Shown: piece after piece, positions 6,988-14,169 of the stretch
Position numbering within the stretch: position 1 is the first letter of the stretch
How the letters are laid out: the number at the start of each line of letters is the position of its first letter
Program-made: the position numbers and the translations under genes
Notes under the pieces: model-generated
The model's database searches: none
Seen by the model: only the letters and a program-made list of their open reading frames with translations
What the model was told of the DNA's origin: nothing
NCBI GenBank assembly: GCA_017420605.1
Contig: JAFOIS010000330.1
Span: forward strand, 1 to 15,935
Direction: 5' to 3'
Source of the DNA: Lachnospiraceae bacterium
GTDB lineage: Bacteria; Bacillota; Clostridia; Lachnospirales; Lachnospiraceae
DNA: 15,935 nt

Positions 6988-8178
6988 TCAGGACCGGCGC
7001 AGACGCGCAAACGGCCCGAGCTCAAGCAGCAGCATCACGACAGGGAAGAGGAGCCCGAAAAGAAGCCCGGTCTTAAGGTTTCCGCCGAAGGCGTTCGCGA
7101 AAAGCCCCACGACCGTCGGACCGCCGGAGCAGCCGATGTCGCCGGCCAGCGCCAGAAAAGCGAACATCGCGGTCCCGCCGGCGGGAAGGATCTTCGCGGC
7201 GGTGCTGAAGGTGCCGGGCCAGAAGATCCCGACGGTAAAGCCGCAGAGCGCGCAGCCGATGAGGCCGAATACGGGCAGCGGCGAGAGCGCGGCAAGGAGA
7301 TAACAGGCGATGCAGGCGGCGGAACACAGGATGATCGCCCTGCGGAGCGGGATGCGGTCCGCGTACTTGCCGTAGAGCGCGCGGCTCGTTCCCATGAAGA
7401 GCGCGAAAGCGGCCGGTCCCGCAAGATCCCCGACGGTCTTCGATACGTGCAGCGCCGATTCGGCGAAGGCGGAAGCCCACTGGCTCATGCCCTGCTCGGA
7501 GGCGCCGGCGCAGATCATGGCGAGGATGAGAAGCCAGAAGGCTTTCTTACGGACAAGGGAACGTATCGGGACAGGTTCCTCATTTCCCGTGACCGGATAG
7601 AGCGGCACGAGGAGGAAATAGAAGAAATTGAGGACCGGGACGAGCGCCCAGAGCAGCGCGAGTGTGCGCCAGTGCCCGATGCCGAAGAGGCGGAAAAACA
7701 GTGTGGATAAGAGGATCACCGCAAGGTGGCCCCAGCAGTAGAACGAATGGAGGAGGCTCATGGCCGCCTCTTTTTCTTTCGTCGGGCAGGCTTCGACGAT
7801 CGGGCTGATCAGCACTTCGATGAGGCCGCCCCCGACCGCATACAGGATCACGGAAATGAGGATGCCGGCATACGCATTTCCGGAAAGAGACGGCAGATAG
7901 GCCATGCCGGCAAGGCCGGCGGCGGCAAAAACATGGGCGGCAGCGACACATGTCCGGTAGCCGATCCTGTCGACAAATTTCGCGGCGAGCGCGTCGACAA
8001 GGAGCTGGAAGGCGAAATTGAGCGACGTGATCATGGTGATCTGCGCCAGCGAAAGGCCGAATTCCTGCCGGAACGTAAGGAAGAGGAGCGGCGCGTAGTT
8101 ATTGATGATCGCCTGTGTGATGTAGCCGATATAGCTTGCGTAGATCGTATGGCGGTATTCGGTTCGGATACTTTTCAT
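6988..8178 (-). CDS. Major facilitator superfamily transporter
   Basis: A 396-residue secondary transporter with about 12 hydrophobic segments in two halves joined by a cytosolic loop near residues 185-205 (PVTGNEEPVPIRSLVRKKAF). The TM2-TM3 loop KFVDRIGYRT is the MFS motif A (GxxxDRxGRR) and recurs in the second half as KYADRIPLRRA. The start ATG is at 8176-8178; AAGGAGT on the minus strand (plus 8185-8191) is its RBS. The frame stays open upstream to 8523, but that part lies beyond the promoter and encodes no membrane segment. It is convergent with the opine dehydrogenase gene and divergent from the GH3 gene. It may carry the substrate of either neighbour; a sugar or organic anion is plausible but not shown. 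Confidence 0.85.
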   Translation of the reverse strand: MKSIRTEYRHTIYASYIGYITQAIINNYAPLLFLTFRQEFGLSLAQITMITSLNFAFQLLVDALAAKFVDRIGYRTCVAAAHVFAAAGLAGMAYLPSLSGNAYAGILISVILYAVGGGLIEVLISPIVEACPTKEKEAAMSLLHSFYCWGHLAVILLSTLFFRLFGIGHWRTLALLWALVPVLNFFYFLLVPLYPVTGNEEPVPIRSLVRKKAFWLLILAMICAGASEQGMSQWASAFAESALHVSKTVGDLAGPAAFALFMGTSRALYGKYADRIPLRRAIILCSAACIACYLLAALSPLPVFGLIGCALCGFTVGIFWPGTFSTAAKILPAGGTAMFAFLALAGDIGCSGGPTVVGLFANAFGGNLKTGLLFGLLFPVVMLLLELGPFARLRRS

Positions 8179-8268
8179 GGGCTGACTCCTTTGCAGGCGG
8201 ACGGTCCGTCTGTGCTGCACAGTTTTTTGCGGCAGGCTGCGCATCGCAGACTGTTCCGGGCTGCGGTC

Positions 8269-8298
8269 ATTATACCATATACGGCAGATATGATCCAA
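8269..8298 (-). promoter_or_regulatory. Extended -10 promoter for the MFS gene
   Basis: On the minus strand, a perfect TGGTATAAT (plus 8269-8277) forms an extended -10. A weaker TTGGAT (plus 8293-8298) sits 18 bp further upstream as -35. The promoter is about 90 bp ahead of the ATG. CATAT-N7-ATATG (plus 8276-8292) is an inverted repeat in the spacer and could be an operator. Confidence 0.7.
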
Positions 8299-8364
8299 GG
8301 ATAGGCGGACGGGACAAGACAACAGGGAACGGATCATACAGGGCGTTCTTTGCAGCCGTTCCGC

Positions 8365-8394
8365 TTTACGAAAAACGGGACGCGGTGCTATGAT
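8365..8394 (+). promoter_or_regulatory. Extended -10 promoter for the GH3 gene
   Basis: TTTACG (8365-8370), an 18-bp spacer and TGCTATGAT (8386-8394, extended -10) lie about 45 bp ahead of the preferred GH3 start. Together with the minus-strand promoter at 8269-8298 it makes a divergent control region. The sequence AGGCGGACGG occurs twice in this region (8195-8204 and 8303-8312). Confidence 0.55.
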
Positions 8395-8439
8395 GAAAAC
8401 GCAGGTGTCATACTCATGACGCAGAAAGGACGGATGGAA

Positions 8440-10842
8440 ATGCAGCGCTGGACTCGTGCAAATTATCAGCCGGTAAGGCCGCTTGGTGAAAACGGACGCG
8501 TGATGACCGAATCGCGGGAACACAGGGACATTTCCCGCAGGGCCGCGCGGGCCGGCATGGTCCTCCTCAAGAACGAGGAGAAGCTTCTCCCCTTTGCTGA
8601 GGGCACAAAGATTGCTTTATTCGGCAAAGCGACGATCGACTACGTCAAGGGCGGCGGCGGAAGCGGCGACACCACGGTCCGTGAGATCATGAACATCGCG
8701 GACGGCTTTGAGAAGCTTGACGGAGCGGTCAGCATTTTTCCGGATACCGTCGCTTTTTACCGGGACTATGTCGCAAAGGCCTATGCAGACGGCGGCGAGC
8801 CGGGAATGATCCGCGAGCCGAAGATCCCGGAGGAACTTCTTACGGCCGCTGCATCTTGCGCGGACACCGCGGTGATCTCCATCAGCCGTTACTCCGGCGA
8901 AGGCTGGGACCGCGCAAGCGAGTCCGATGAGGTAAGGGAACATAAGGGTGAGGTCCGGGCGCTCCGGGAACAGATGGACAGGCTCTTTCCGCGGGGGGAT
9001 TTTTATCTTTCCGGAGAGGAAGAGGAACTTTTGCGGAATGTCTGCGCGCGTTTTCCGAAGGTCGCCGTCGTCCTGAATACCGGCGGTGTGATGGATACCG
9101 CCCGGTTTAAGGACGATCCGGGGATCGGCGCGGTCCTTCTTGCCTGGCAGGGCGGCATGGAAGGCGGCCTTGCGGAGGCGGAGCTGCTCTGCGGCATAGG
9201 CTGCCCGGAGGGGCGTCTTTCGGACACGCTGGCGGCACGCCTTGAAGACTATCCGTCTTCCGATACTTTCCACGCATCGGACGATTACGTTTCCTATTAT
9301 GAAGATATCTACGTCGGATACCGTTACTTCGAGACGATCCCCGGAAAGAAAAATGCCGTCGTATATCCTTTCGGCTTCGGGCTTTCCTACACCTCCTTTG
9401 CGATCAGTAATGCGGAAGGATGTGAGAGGGACGGCCGTATAACGTTCCGCTGCAGGGTAACGAATACAGGGGAGAGAACCGGACGGGAAGTCGTCCAGCT
9501 GTATCTTTCCGCGCCGCAGGGAGAACTGGGAAAGCCGGCCCGGGAACTGGCCGCGTTCGCAAAGACGCGCAGGATCGCGCCGGGAGAGGCGGAAGACGTG
9601 ACGCTCTGTTTTGACCTTTCGGACTTCGCGTCTTATGACGACACCGGGAAGATCCTGAAGTCGGCTTATATCCTCGAGGCCGGGGAGTATACGTTCTTTT
9701 ACGGCGCGAATGTGCGCGACGCCGTGCAGCTGCCCTTCCGGGTGGAACTTTCGGAAAATGTGATCGTCCGGAGGCTCAGCGAAAAGCTTGCGCCGAAGGC
9801 GCTGGAAAAAAGACTCCTTGCCGACGGGAGCTATGAAGAGCTTCCGGTCACGGAGCCGGCGGAAGTAACGGAAGCGGAAGGCATCGCCGCGTTCGATATA
9901 AGAACTGCGGAATATCCGCAGCCGCAGGAACGCGATCTGAGCGCCCGAAGGGAAACGGGATACTCCCTGCAGAAGGTCGCGGAGGGAGAGCAGAAGCTTT
10001 CGGAGCTGATCGGCGCGATGGCCGGCGAAGACCTTGCTTGGATCTGCGGCGGGCAGGTCCGGAGGGGCGTCTGCGGAACGTACGGCATCGGCAACAATAA
10101 AGCGTTTGAGATCCCGAATCTGCAGACCACCGACGGCCCGGCAGGCGTCAGGATCCGGAAAGAGATCGGCAGCTATACGACGGCCATGCCCATAGCGACG
10201 CTCCTTGCCTGCACCTGGGATACGGAGCTTCTTGCGGAAGTCGGCAGGACCATCGCCGAAGAGGCCCTCGAGAATAACCTGTCCGTCTGGCTCGCTCCTG
10301 CGATCAACATTCACAGGTCGCCGCTGTGCGGCCGGAATTTCGAGTATTATTCCGAGGATCCTTATCTTACCGCGGCCCTGGCCGGCGCCGCGGTCCGGGG
10401 ATGCCAGAGCATCCGCATTGGCGCGACGCTCAAGCACTTTGCCGCGAACAATAAGGAAAGCAACCGGAAACGGAGCGATTCCCGGGTCTCCGAACGGGCC
10501 CTCAGGGAGATCTATCTCCGGGCCTTTGAACGGATCATCCGGGATGCGGATCCCTGGGCCGTTATGAGTTCCTATAACATCATCAACGGTGTGCGCGTCT
10601 CGGAAAGCAGGGAGCTTTTCACGGATATCCTGCGCGGGGAATGGGGCTATCAGGGGCTTACGATGACCGACTGGTGGACGATCGGGGATCCCTGGAAGGA
10701 ACTGGCCGCCGGCATAGACGTCAGGATGCCGAAAGGATTTCCGGAGCGCCTTCTGGAGGCGGTAAAGTGCGGCCTTATCTCTGAAGAGGATCTTAGGCGC
10801 GCAGCGGAAAGAGTCTGCGCCCTGGCCCTTAAGATCGACTGA
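8440..10842 (+). CDS. Glycoside hydrolase family 3 beta-glycosidase with permuted domain order
   Basis: An 800-residue glycosidase, probably a beta-glucosidase, without a signal peptide and so intracellular. Domain order is inverted relative to most GH3 enzymes. The alpha/beta sandwich (about 20-290) comes first, with GGGGSGD and SGEGWDR, whose Glu154 is the likely acid/base. A FnIII-like domain (about 325-405) follows YPFGFGLSYTSF. The TIM barrel (about 520-795) is last, with TDGPAGVR, KHFAANN (K665-H666) and TMTDWW, where Asp744 is the predicted nucleophile. This order is known from Butyrivibrio and Ruminococcus enzymes. Start choice: AAAGGA (8425-8430) is 9 bp from the ATG at 8440 and only 3 bp from an in-frame ATG at 8434; an ATG at 8416 would have no RBS. 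It is divergent from the MFS gene, possibly the importer of its substrate. The exact sugar is unknown. Confidence 0.9.
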   Translation: MQRWTRANYQPVRPLGENGRVMTESREHRDISRRAARAGMVLLKNEEKLLPFAEGTKIALFGKATIDYVKGGGGSGDTTVREIMNIADGFEKLDGAVSIFPDTVAFYRDYVAKAYADGGEPGMIREPKIPEELLTAAASCADTAVISISRYSGEGWDRASESDEVREHKGEVRALREQMDRLFPRGDFYLSGEEEELLRNVCARFPKVAVVLNTGGVMDTARFKDDPGIGAVLLAWQGGMEGGLAEAELLCGIGCPEGRLSDTLAARLEDYPSSDTFHASDDYVSYYEDIYVGYRYFETIPGKKNAVVYPFGFGLSYTSFAISNAEGCERDGRITFRCRVTNTGERTGREVVQLYLSAPQGELGKPARELAAFAKTRRIAPGEAEDVTLCFDLSDFASYDDTGKILKSAYILEAGEYTFFYGANVRDAVQLPFRVELSENVIVRRLSEKLAPKALEKRLLADGSYEELPVTEPAEVTEAEGIAAFDIRTAEYPQPQERDLSARRETGYSLQKVAEGEQKLSELIGAMAGEDLAWICGGQVRRGVCGTYGIGNNKAFEIPNLQTTDGPAGVRIRKEIGSYTTAMPIATLLACTWDTELLAEVGRTIAEEALENNLSVWLAPAINIHRSPLCGRNFEYYSEDPYLTAALAGAAVRGCQSIRIGATLKHFAANNKESNRKRSDSRVSERALREIYLRAFERIIRDADPWAVMSSYNIINGVRVSESRELFTDILRGEWGYQGLTMTDWWTIGDPWKELAAGIDVRMPKGFPERLLEAVKCGLISEEDLRRAAERVCALALKID

Positions 10843-10855
10843 GAGCGGTCCGATA

Positions 10856-10885
10856 TTTACAAGAGCATCGGAGCAAGCGTATAAT
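10856..10885 (+). promoter_or_regulatory. Strong sigma-A promoter of the cobalamin-regulated operon
   Basis: TTTACA (10856-10861) and a perfect TATAAT (10880-10885) are 18 bp apart. They start 14 bp after the GH3 stop codon and about 44 bp ahead of the riboswitch. Expected transcription start is near 10892. Confidence 0.75.
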
Positions 10886-10890
10886 ATCAG

Positions 10891-10907
10891 CAGTGCGATC
10901 CGCACTG
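10891..10907 (+). other. Perfect hairpin at the 5' end of the leader RNA
   Basis: CAGTGCG (10891-10897), loop ATC, CGCACTG (10901-10907). It falls at the expected transcript start, where a 5'-terminal stem could protect the RNA or, as DNA, serve as an operator. No T run follows, so it is not a terminator for the GH3 gene. Confidence 0.45.
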
Positions 10908-10928
10908 TAATGGAAAACTGAAGAAATA

Positions 10929-11104
10929 GCAGACGGTGCCTCTGCGCCTTTGCGGGCGGCAGAGGGTAAAAGGGAAACAGGTGCAAGGCCTGTGCGATCC
11001 CGTCACTGTATGCGGTAAGGCAAAGCCATGCGGAAACGCAGTCACTGGGAGACCGGGAAGGCGGCTTTGCGTAAGCGCCGCAAGCCAGGAAACCTGCCGC
11101 CTGC
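10929..11104 (+). ncRNA. Cobalamin riboswitch aptamer
   Basis: Matches the conserved layout of the cobalamin riboswitch (Rfam RF00174). P1 pairs GCAGACGG (10929-10936) with CCGCCTGC (11097-11104), 7 of 8 positions. P2 pairs CCTCTGC (10939-10945) with GCAGAGG (10959-10965). Then come AGGGAAACAGGTGCAAGGCC (10971-10990), a GATCCCGTCACTGT core near 10993-11007, a CAGTCACTGGGAGACCGGGAAG segment (11039-11060), a GCGGC/GCCGC arm (11061-11082) and the B12-box AGCCAGGAAACCTGCC (11083-11098, usually AGCCAGGAGACCTGCC). In this class, bound adenosyl- or other cobalamin normally lowers expression of the downstream genes. It lies on the leader of the chelatase/ABC operon. Confidence 0.95.
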
Positions 11105-11169
11105 TGGTACGGGAAAGGAATTTCCAGACCACGAGGGCTTGGTCGTACCGTAACTCCGGATGGAGCCGT

Positions 11170-11200
11170 ATCTTTCCCCCTGCCGGGGAAGGATCGTTTT
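11170..11200 (+). terminator. Terminator-like hairpin 1 in the riboswitch expression platform
   Basis: ATCTTTCCCC (11170-11179), loop CTGCC, GGGGAAGGAT (11185-11194): a 10-bp stem with one T-G wobble, followed by CGTTTT. The T run is short, so it may be a weak terminator or a switching element. Its 5' arm can instead pair with GGGAAAGG at 11111-11118. Confidence 0.5.
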
Positions 11201-11230
11201 GGCATGTTTCCGGAGAAACGTATCGTCGGG

Positions 11231-11263
11231 TCCTTTTGCCGCAGGGTGAAAGGATTTCTTTTT
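11231..11263 (+). terminator. Intrinsic terminator in the riboswitch leader
   Basis: TCCTTTTGCC (11231-11240), GCAG loop, GGTGAAAGGA (11245-11254): a 10-bp stem with two wobbles, directly followed by TTTCTTTTT (11255-11263). It has the best T run in the leader and lies about 80 bp before the start codon, so it is the likely stop point when cobalamin is bound. Its 5' arm can alternatively pair with AAGGA in hairpin 1 or AAAGGA at 11114-11119. Confidence 0.7.
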
Positions 11264-11345
11264 CGTATCCCATCTTCTGCAGTCGCAAAAAGAAAACATT
11301 TCGGGGCAAGCGGCCCCGGAGAAAAGGGAGGAAAAGAAAAACGAC
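11264..11345 (+). other. Rest of the operon leader, with a GC-rich hairpin before the RBS
   Basis: Between the leader terminator and the start codon there is no gene. CGGGGC (11302-11307), loop AAGCG, GCCCCG (11313-11318) forms a 6-bp hairpin. GGGAGG (11326-11331) is the RBS, 14 bp from the ATG at 11346. That is longer than usual and may lower translation. Confidence 0.5.
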
Positions 11346-14087
11346 ATGAAAAAGACACTGGCAGTGATCCTGGTCATTTCCCTGCTCATGGCGCTCCTTG
11401 GCGCCTGCGGAAATGCCGCGGCATCCGGAGAGACGCCCGCGGAGAGCAGTTCATCCGAAGCGCCGGCCGAAACACCTGCGCCGACGGAAGAGGCGGATAC
11501 GGAAACGGATCAGGAGAAGGCGGATAAGGTCGCCGCGCTGATCGACGCGATCTATGTCCAGGAATGGACCGAAGATACCGACGCGCGCTGCGCCGAAGCA
11601 AAGGCCGCCTGGGACGCGCTGAGCGACGCGCAGAAGGAACTGGTGGAAGGCGAGTTCGCCGATCCTGATTACTTCGGTCTCAATACCGGCGACGCCTCGA
11701 AAGACGACCCGCGCAATGCCGACGGGATCGGGGAAAATGAACTTCTGGTAGTAAGCTTCGGCACGTCCTTCAATGACAGCCGGGCACAGGACATCGGCGG
11801 GATCGAGGCGGCGCTTGCGGAGGCCATGGTCGGCTGGGATGTCCGCCGGGCTTTTACGGCGCAGATCATCATTAACCACGTCCTTGCCCGCGACGGCGAG
11901 AAGATCGACAACGTGGACCAGGCGCTCGAGCGCGCCGTGTCGAACGGCGTGAAGAACCTTGTCATCCAGCCGACGCACCTGATGCACGGTGCGGAATACG
12001 ATGAACTCTGTGAGTCTGTGGAAGCATACCGGGATAAGTTCGACAGCGTCATGATCGCGGAGCCGCTGCTCGGGGAAGTAGGTACCGATTCTTCCGTGAT
12101 CAACAAGGATAAGGAACGGGTCGCGATGGCTGTGACGGCCGAAGCAGTTGCCGGAGCCGGATACGAAAGCCTTCCGGAAGCGGCCGCGGACGGCACGGCT
12201 TTCGTCTTCATGGGACACGGCACTTCCCACAAGGCGAAGGTCACCTACAGCCAGATGCAGGCCCAGATGCAGGATCTCGGATATAAAAACGTCTTTATCG
12301 GCACTGTGGAAGGCGAGCCGGAAGAGACGGCCTGCGAGGCGGTGATCGAAGCGGTACATGCCGCCGGCTATGAAAAAGTCGTCCTTCGGCCGCTCATGGT
12401 CGTGGCCGGCGACCACGCGAACAACGATATGGCGGGTGAAGACGAAGATTCCTGGATCAGCATGTTCAAGGCATCCGGTTATTTCGCGGACGTGACGGCT
12501 CAGATCGCGGGTCTCGGCAGCATTTCCGCTGTGCAGCAGATCTATGTGGAACATGCCGCCGTTGCGGTCACGGTTTCCGAGATGGCCGGTCAGACCAGTG
12601 AGGAGCGGACGGCCCGCGCGGCAGCGCTCATCGATGCGATCTATGTGCAGGAACGCACGCGCGATACGGATATGATGTGCGCGGTCGCAAAGGCTGCCTG
12701 GGATATGCTGACCGACGAAGAAAAAGAAATGGTCGAAGGGGAGGACGCGGATCCCGATTACTTCGGCCGCGATACCGGCGACGCGTCGAAAGACGATCCG
12801 CGCAATAAAGGCATAACAGGAGAGAAAGAACTCCTTGTCGTGAGCTTCGGCACTTCCTTCAACGGAAGCCGCGCAGAGGATATCGGCGGCATCGAGGCGG
12901 CGCTCGCGGAAGCGTATCCAGACTGGGAGGTCCGCAGAGCCTTTACGGCGCAGATCATTATCAACCACGTCCAGGCGCGCGACGGCGAGTGGATCGACAA
13001 CATGGAGCAGGCACTGGAACGCGCTGTTTCGAATGGCGTGAAGTATCTGATCATCCAGCCGACACATCTGATGCACGGCGCGGAATATGATGAACTCTCC
13101 GCAGCCGTGGAGGCGTACCGCCAGAAGTTCGATCAGGTCGTGATCGCGGAGCCGCTTCTCGGACAGGTCGGCGCGGATGCGTCAGAGGTCAATGAAGACA
13201 AGGAACGCGTCGCTGCCGCGGTCACCGAAGAAGCGGTGAAGACGGCCGGCTATGAAAGCGCGGACGCGGCAGCCGCAGACGGGACAGCCTTTGTTTTCAT
13301 GGGCCACGGCACGTCGCACACGGCGAAGGTGACCTACAGCCAGATGCAGACCCAGATGGAAGCGCTCGGCTATAAGAACGTCTTTATCGGGACCGTCGAG
13401 GGCGAACCGGAAGAGACGGCCTGTGAGGAAGTGATCGAAGCCGTTCATGAAGCGGGGTATACGAAAGTGATTCTCCGTCCCCTTATGGTCGTGGCCGGCG
13501 ATCACGCGAACAACGATATGGCGGGTGAAGATGAAGATTCGTGGCTGAGCATGTTTGTATCTTCCGGGTACTTTGCCGAAGTAACACCGCAGATCGAAGG
13601 GCTGGGACGCATCCCTGCCGTGCAGCAGCTTTATGTAGAGCATACCGGCTATGTGATGACGCATGAATTTGCCGATGCCGCCGAAGGCGGACAGGCCGCC
13701 GGCAGTGAGGGCGGGGTCATCGAAGACGGCGTGTATTTCGCGGAATTCCATACCGACAGTACGATGTTCCACGTCAACGAGGCCGATGAAGGACTTGGCA
13801 TACTTGAAGTCGAAAACGGCAAAATGGTCATCCACATAAGTCTCGTATCCAAGAGCATCCTGAACCTTTTCCCCGGCACGGCCGAGGATGCGAAAAAGGA
13901 CGGCGCCGTGCTTCTTGAACCGACGACCGACAAGGTGACCTACAGCGACGGCACGACGGAAGAGGTCTACGGCTTTGACGTCCCGGTGCCCGCGCTGGAT
14001 CAGGAATTCGATCTCGCGATCATCGGCGAGAAGGGAAAGTGGTACGACCATAAGGTATATGTCACGAACCCCGTACCGGCGGAATAA
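11346..14087 (+). CDS. cbiK: Surface lipoprotein with two tandem CbiK-type sirohydrochlorin cobaltochelatase domains
   Basis: A 913-residue lipoprotein. The signal peptide ends in LLGAC (lipid Cys21), followed by a Ser/Thr/Glu-rich linker. Two copies of one 363-residue unit follow (about 55-405 and 418-766). Each has a short helical module (LIDAIYVQ...AKAAWD...DPDYFG..TGDASKDDPRN) and a full CbiK domain. CbiK inserts Co2+ (also Fe2+ in vitro) into sirohydrochlorin. The metal and catalytic residues are intact in both: H291/E322/H357 and H654/E685/H720, in MGHGTSH, TVEGEPE and AGDHANND. Residues about 791-908 form a separate beta-rich domain (DGVYFAEF...YGFDVPVPALDQEFD...GKWYDHKV). CbiK is usually a cytosolic single-domain enzyme; a periplasmic form (CbiKP) is known in Desulfovibrio. 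The riboswitch and ABC genes point to corrinoid or tetrapyrrole uptake. Chelatase activity outside the cell is inferred, not shown. Confidence 0.9.
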   Translation: MKKTLAVILVISLLMALLGACGNAAASGETPAESSSSEAPAETPAPTEEADTETDQEKADKVAALIDAIYVQEWTEDTDARCAEAKAAWDALSDAQKELVEGEFADPDYFGLNTGDASKDDPRNADGIGENELLVVSFGTSFNDSRAQDIGGIEAALAEAMVGWDVRRAFTAQIIINHVLARDGEKIDNVDQALERAVSNGVKNLVIQPTHLMHGAEYDELCESVEAYRDKFDSVMIAEPLLGEVGTDSSVINKDKERVAMAVTAEAVAGAGYESLPEAAADGTAFVFMGHGTSHKAKVTYSQMQAQMQDLGYKNVFIGTVEGEPEETACEAVIEAVHAAGYEKVVLRPLMVVAGDHANNDMAGEDEDSWISMFKASGYFADVTAQIAGLGSISAVQQIYVEHAAVAVTVSEMAGQTSEERTARAAALIDAIYVQERTRDTDMMCAVAKAAWDMLTDEEKEMVEGEDADPDYFGRDTGDASKDDPRNKGITGEKELLVVSFGTSFNGSRAEDIGGIEAALAEAYPDWEVRRAFTAQIIINHVQARDGEWIDNMEQALERAVSNGVKYLIIQPTHLMHGAEYDELSAAVEAYRQKFDQVVIAEPLLGQVGADASEVNEDKERVAAAVTEEAVKTAGYESADAAAADGTAFVFMGHGTSHTAKVTYSQMQTQMEALGYKNVFIGTVEGEPEETACEEVIEAVHEAGYTKVILRPLMVVAGDHANNDMAGEDEDSWLSMFVSSGYFAEVTPQIEGLGRIPAVQQLYVEHTGYVMTHEFADAAEGGQAAGSEGGVIEDGVYFAEFHTDSTMFHVNEADEGLGILEVENGKMVIHISLVSKSILNLFPGTAEDAKKDGAVLLEPTTDKVTYSDGTTEEVYGFDVPVPALDQEFDLAIIGEKGKWYDHKVYVTNPVPAE

Positions 14088-14097
14088 TAAGAGATGA

Positions 14098-14152
14098 GCC
14101 GCTCCGGCGTATGCCGGGGCGGCATACTGCCGTCCGCAGACGGTACGGACGG
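14098..14152 (+). other. Two consecutive hairpins between the chelatase and binding-protein genes
   Basis: Hairpin A: GCCGCTCCGGC (14098-14108), loop GTAT, GCCGGGGCGGC (14113-14123), 11 bp with one wobble. Hairpin B: CCGTCCG (14130-14136), 9-nt loop, CGGACGG (14146-14152). Neither has a T run, so they are unlikely to be terminators. They could stabilise the upstream or downstream mRNA segment or tune relative expression. Confidence 0.55.
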
Positions 14153-14169
14153 ATAAGGGAACACTGCAT

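Noticed and set aside
8179..8523. Upstream extension of the MFS protein
   Set aside because: The open frame continues, but it passes through the mapped extended -10 promoter, and the RBS supports the start at 8178.
10891..10907. Hairpin CAGTGCG/CGCACTG as terminator of the GH3 gene
   Set aside because: No T run follows, and it lies downstream of a strong promoter at the expected transcript start.
11105..11149. The cluster of small stems after the aptamer as a second riboswitch, T-box or tRNA
   Set aside because: There is no T-box core, no anticodon/T-arm signature and no second aptamer consensus; it fits better as the expression platform of the cobalamin riboswitch.
8617..11358. A 913-codon open frame on the minus strand, antisense to the GH3 gene
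   Set aside because: It runs opposite to a clear GH3 gene and through the riboswitch, has no domain I recognise and is rich in Arg/Pro/Asp as expected from reading GC-rich codons backwards.
11451..13076. A 541-codon minus-strand frame antisense to the chelatase gene
   Set aside because: It mirrors the CbiK repeats in reverse and has no RBS or recognisable domain. Similar long antisense frames at 1516-2856, 2733-3773, 4717-6030 and 5840-6964 are rejected for the same reason.
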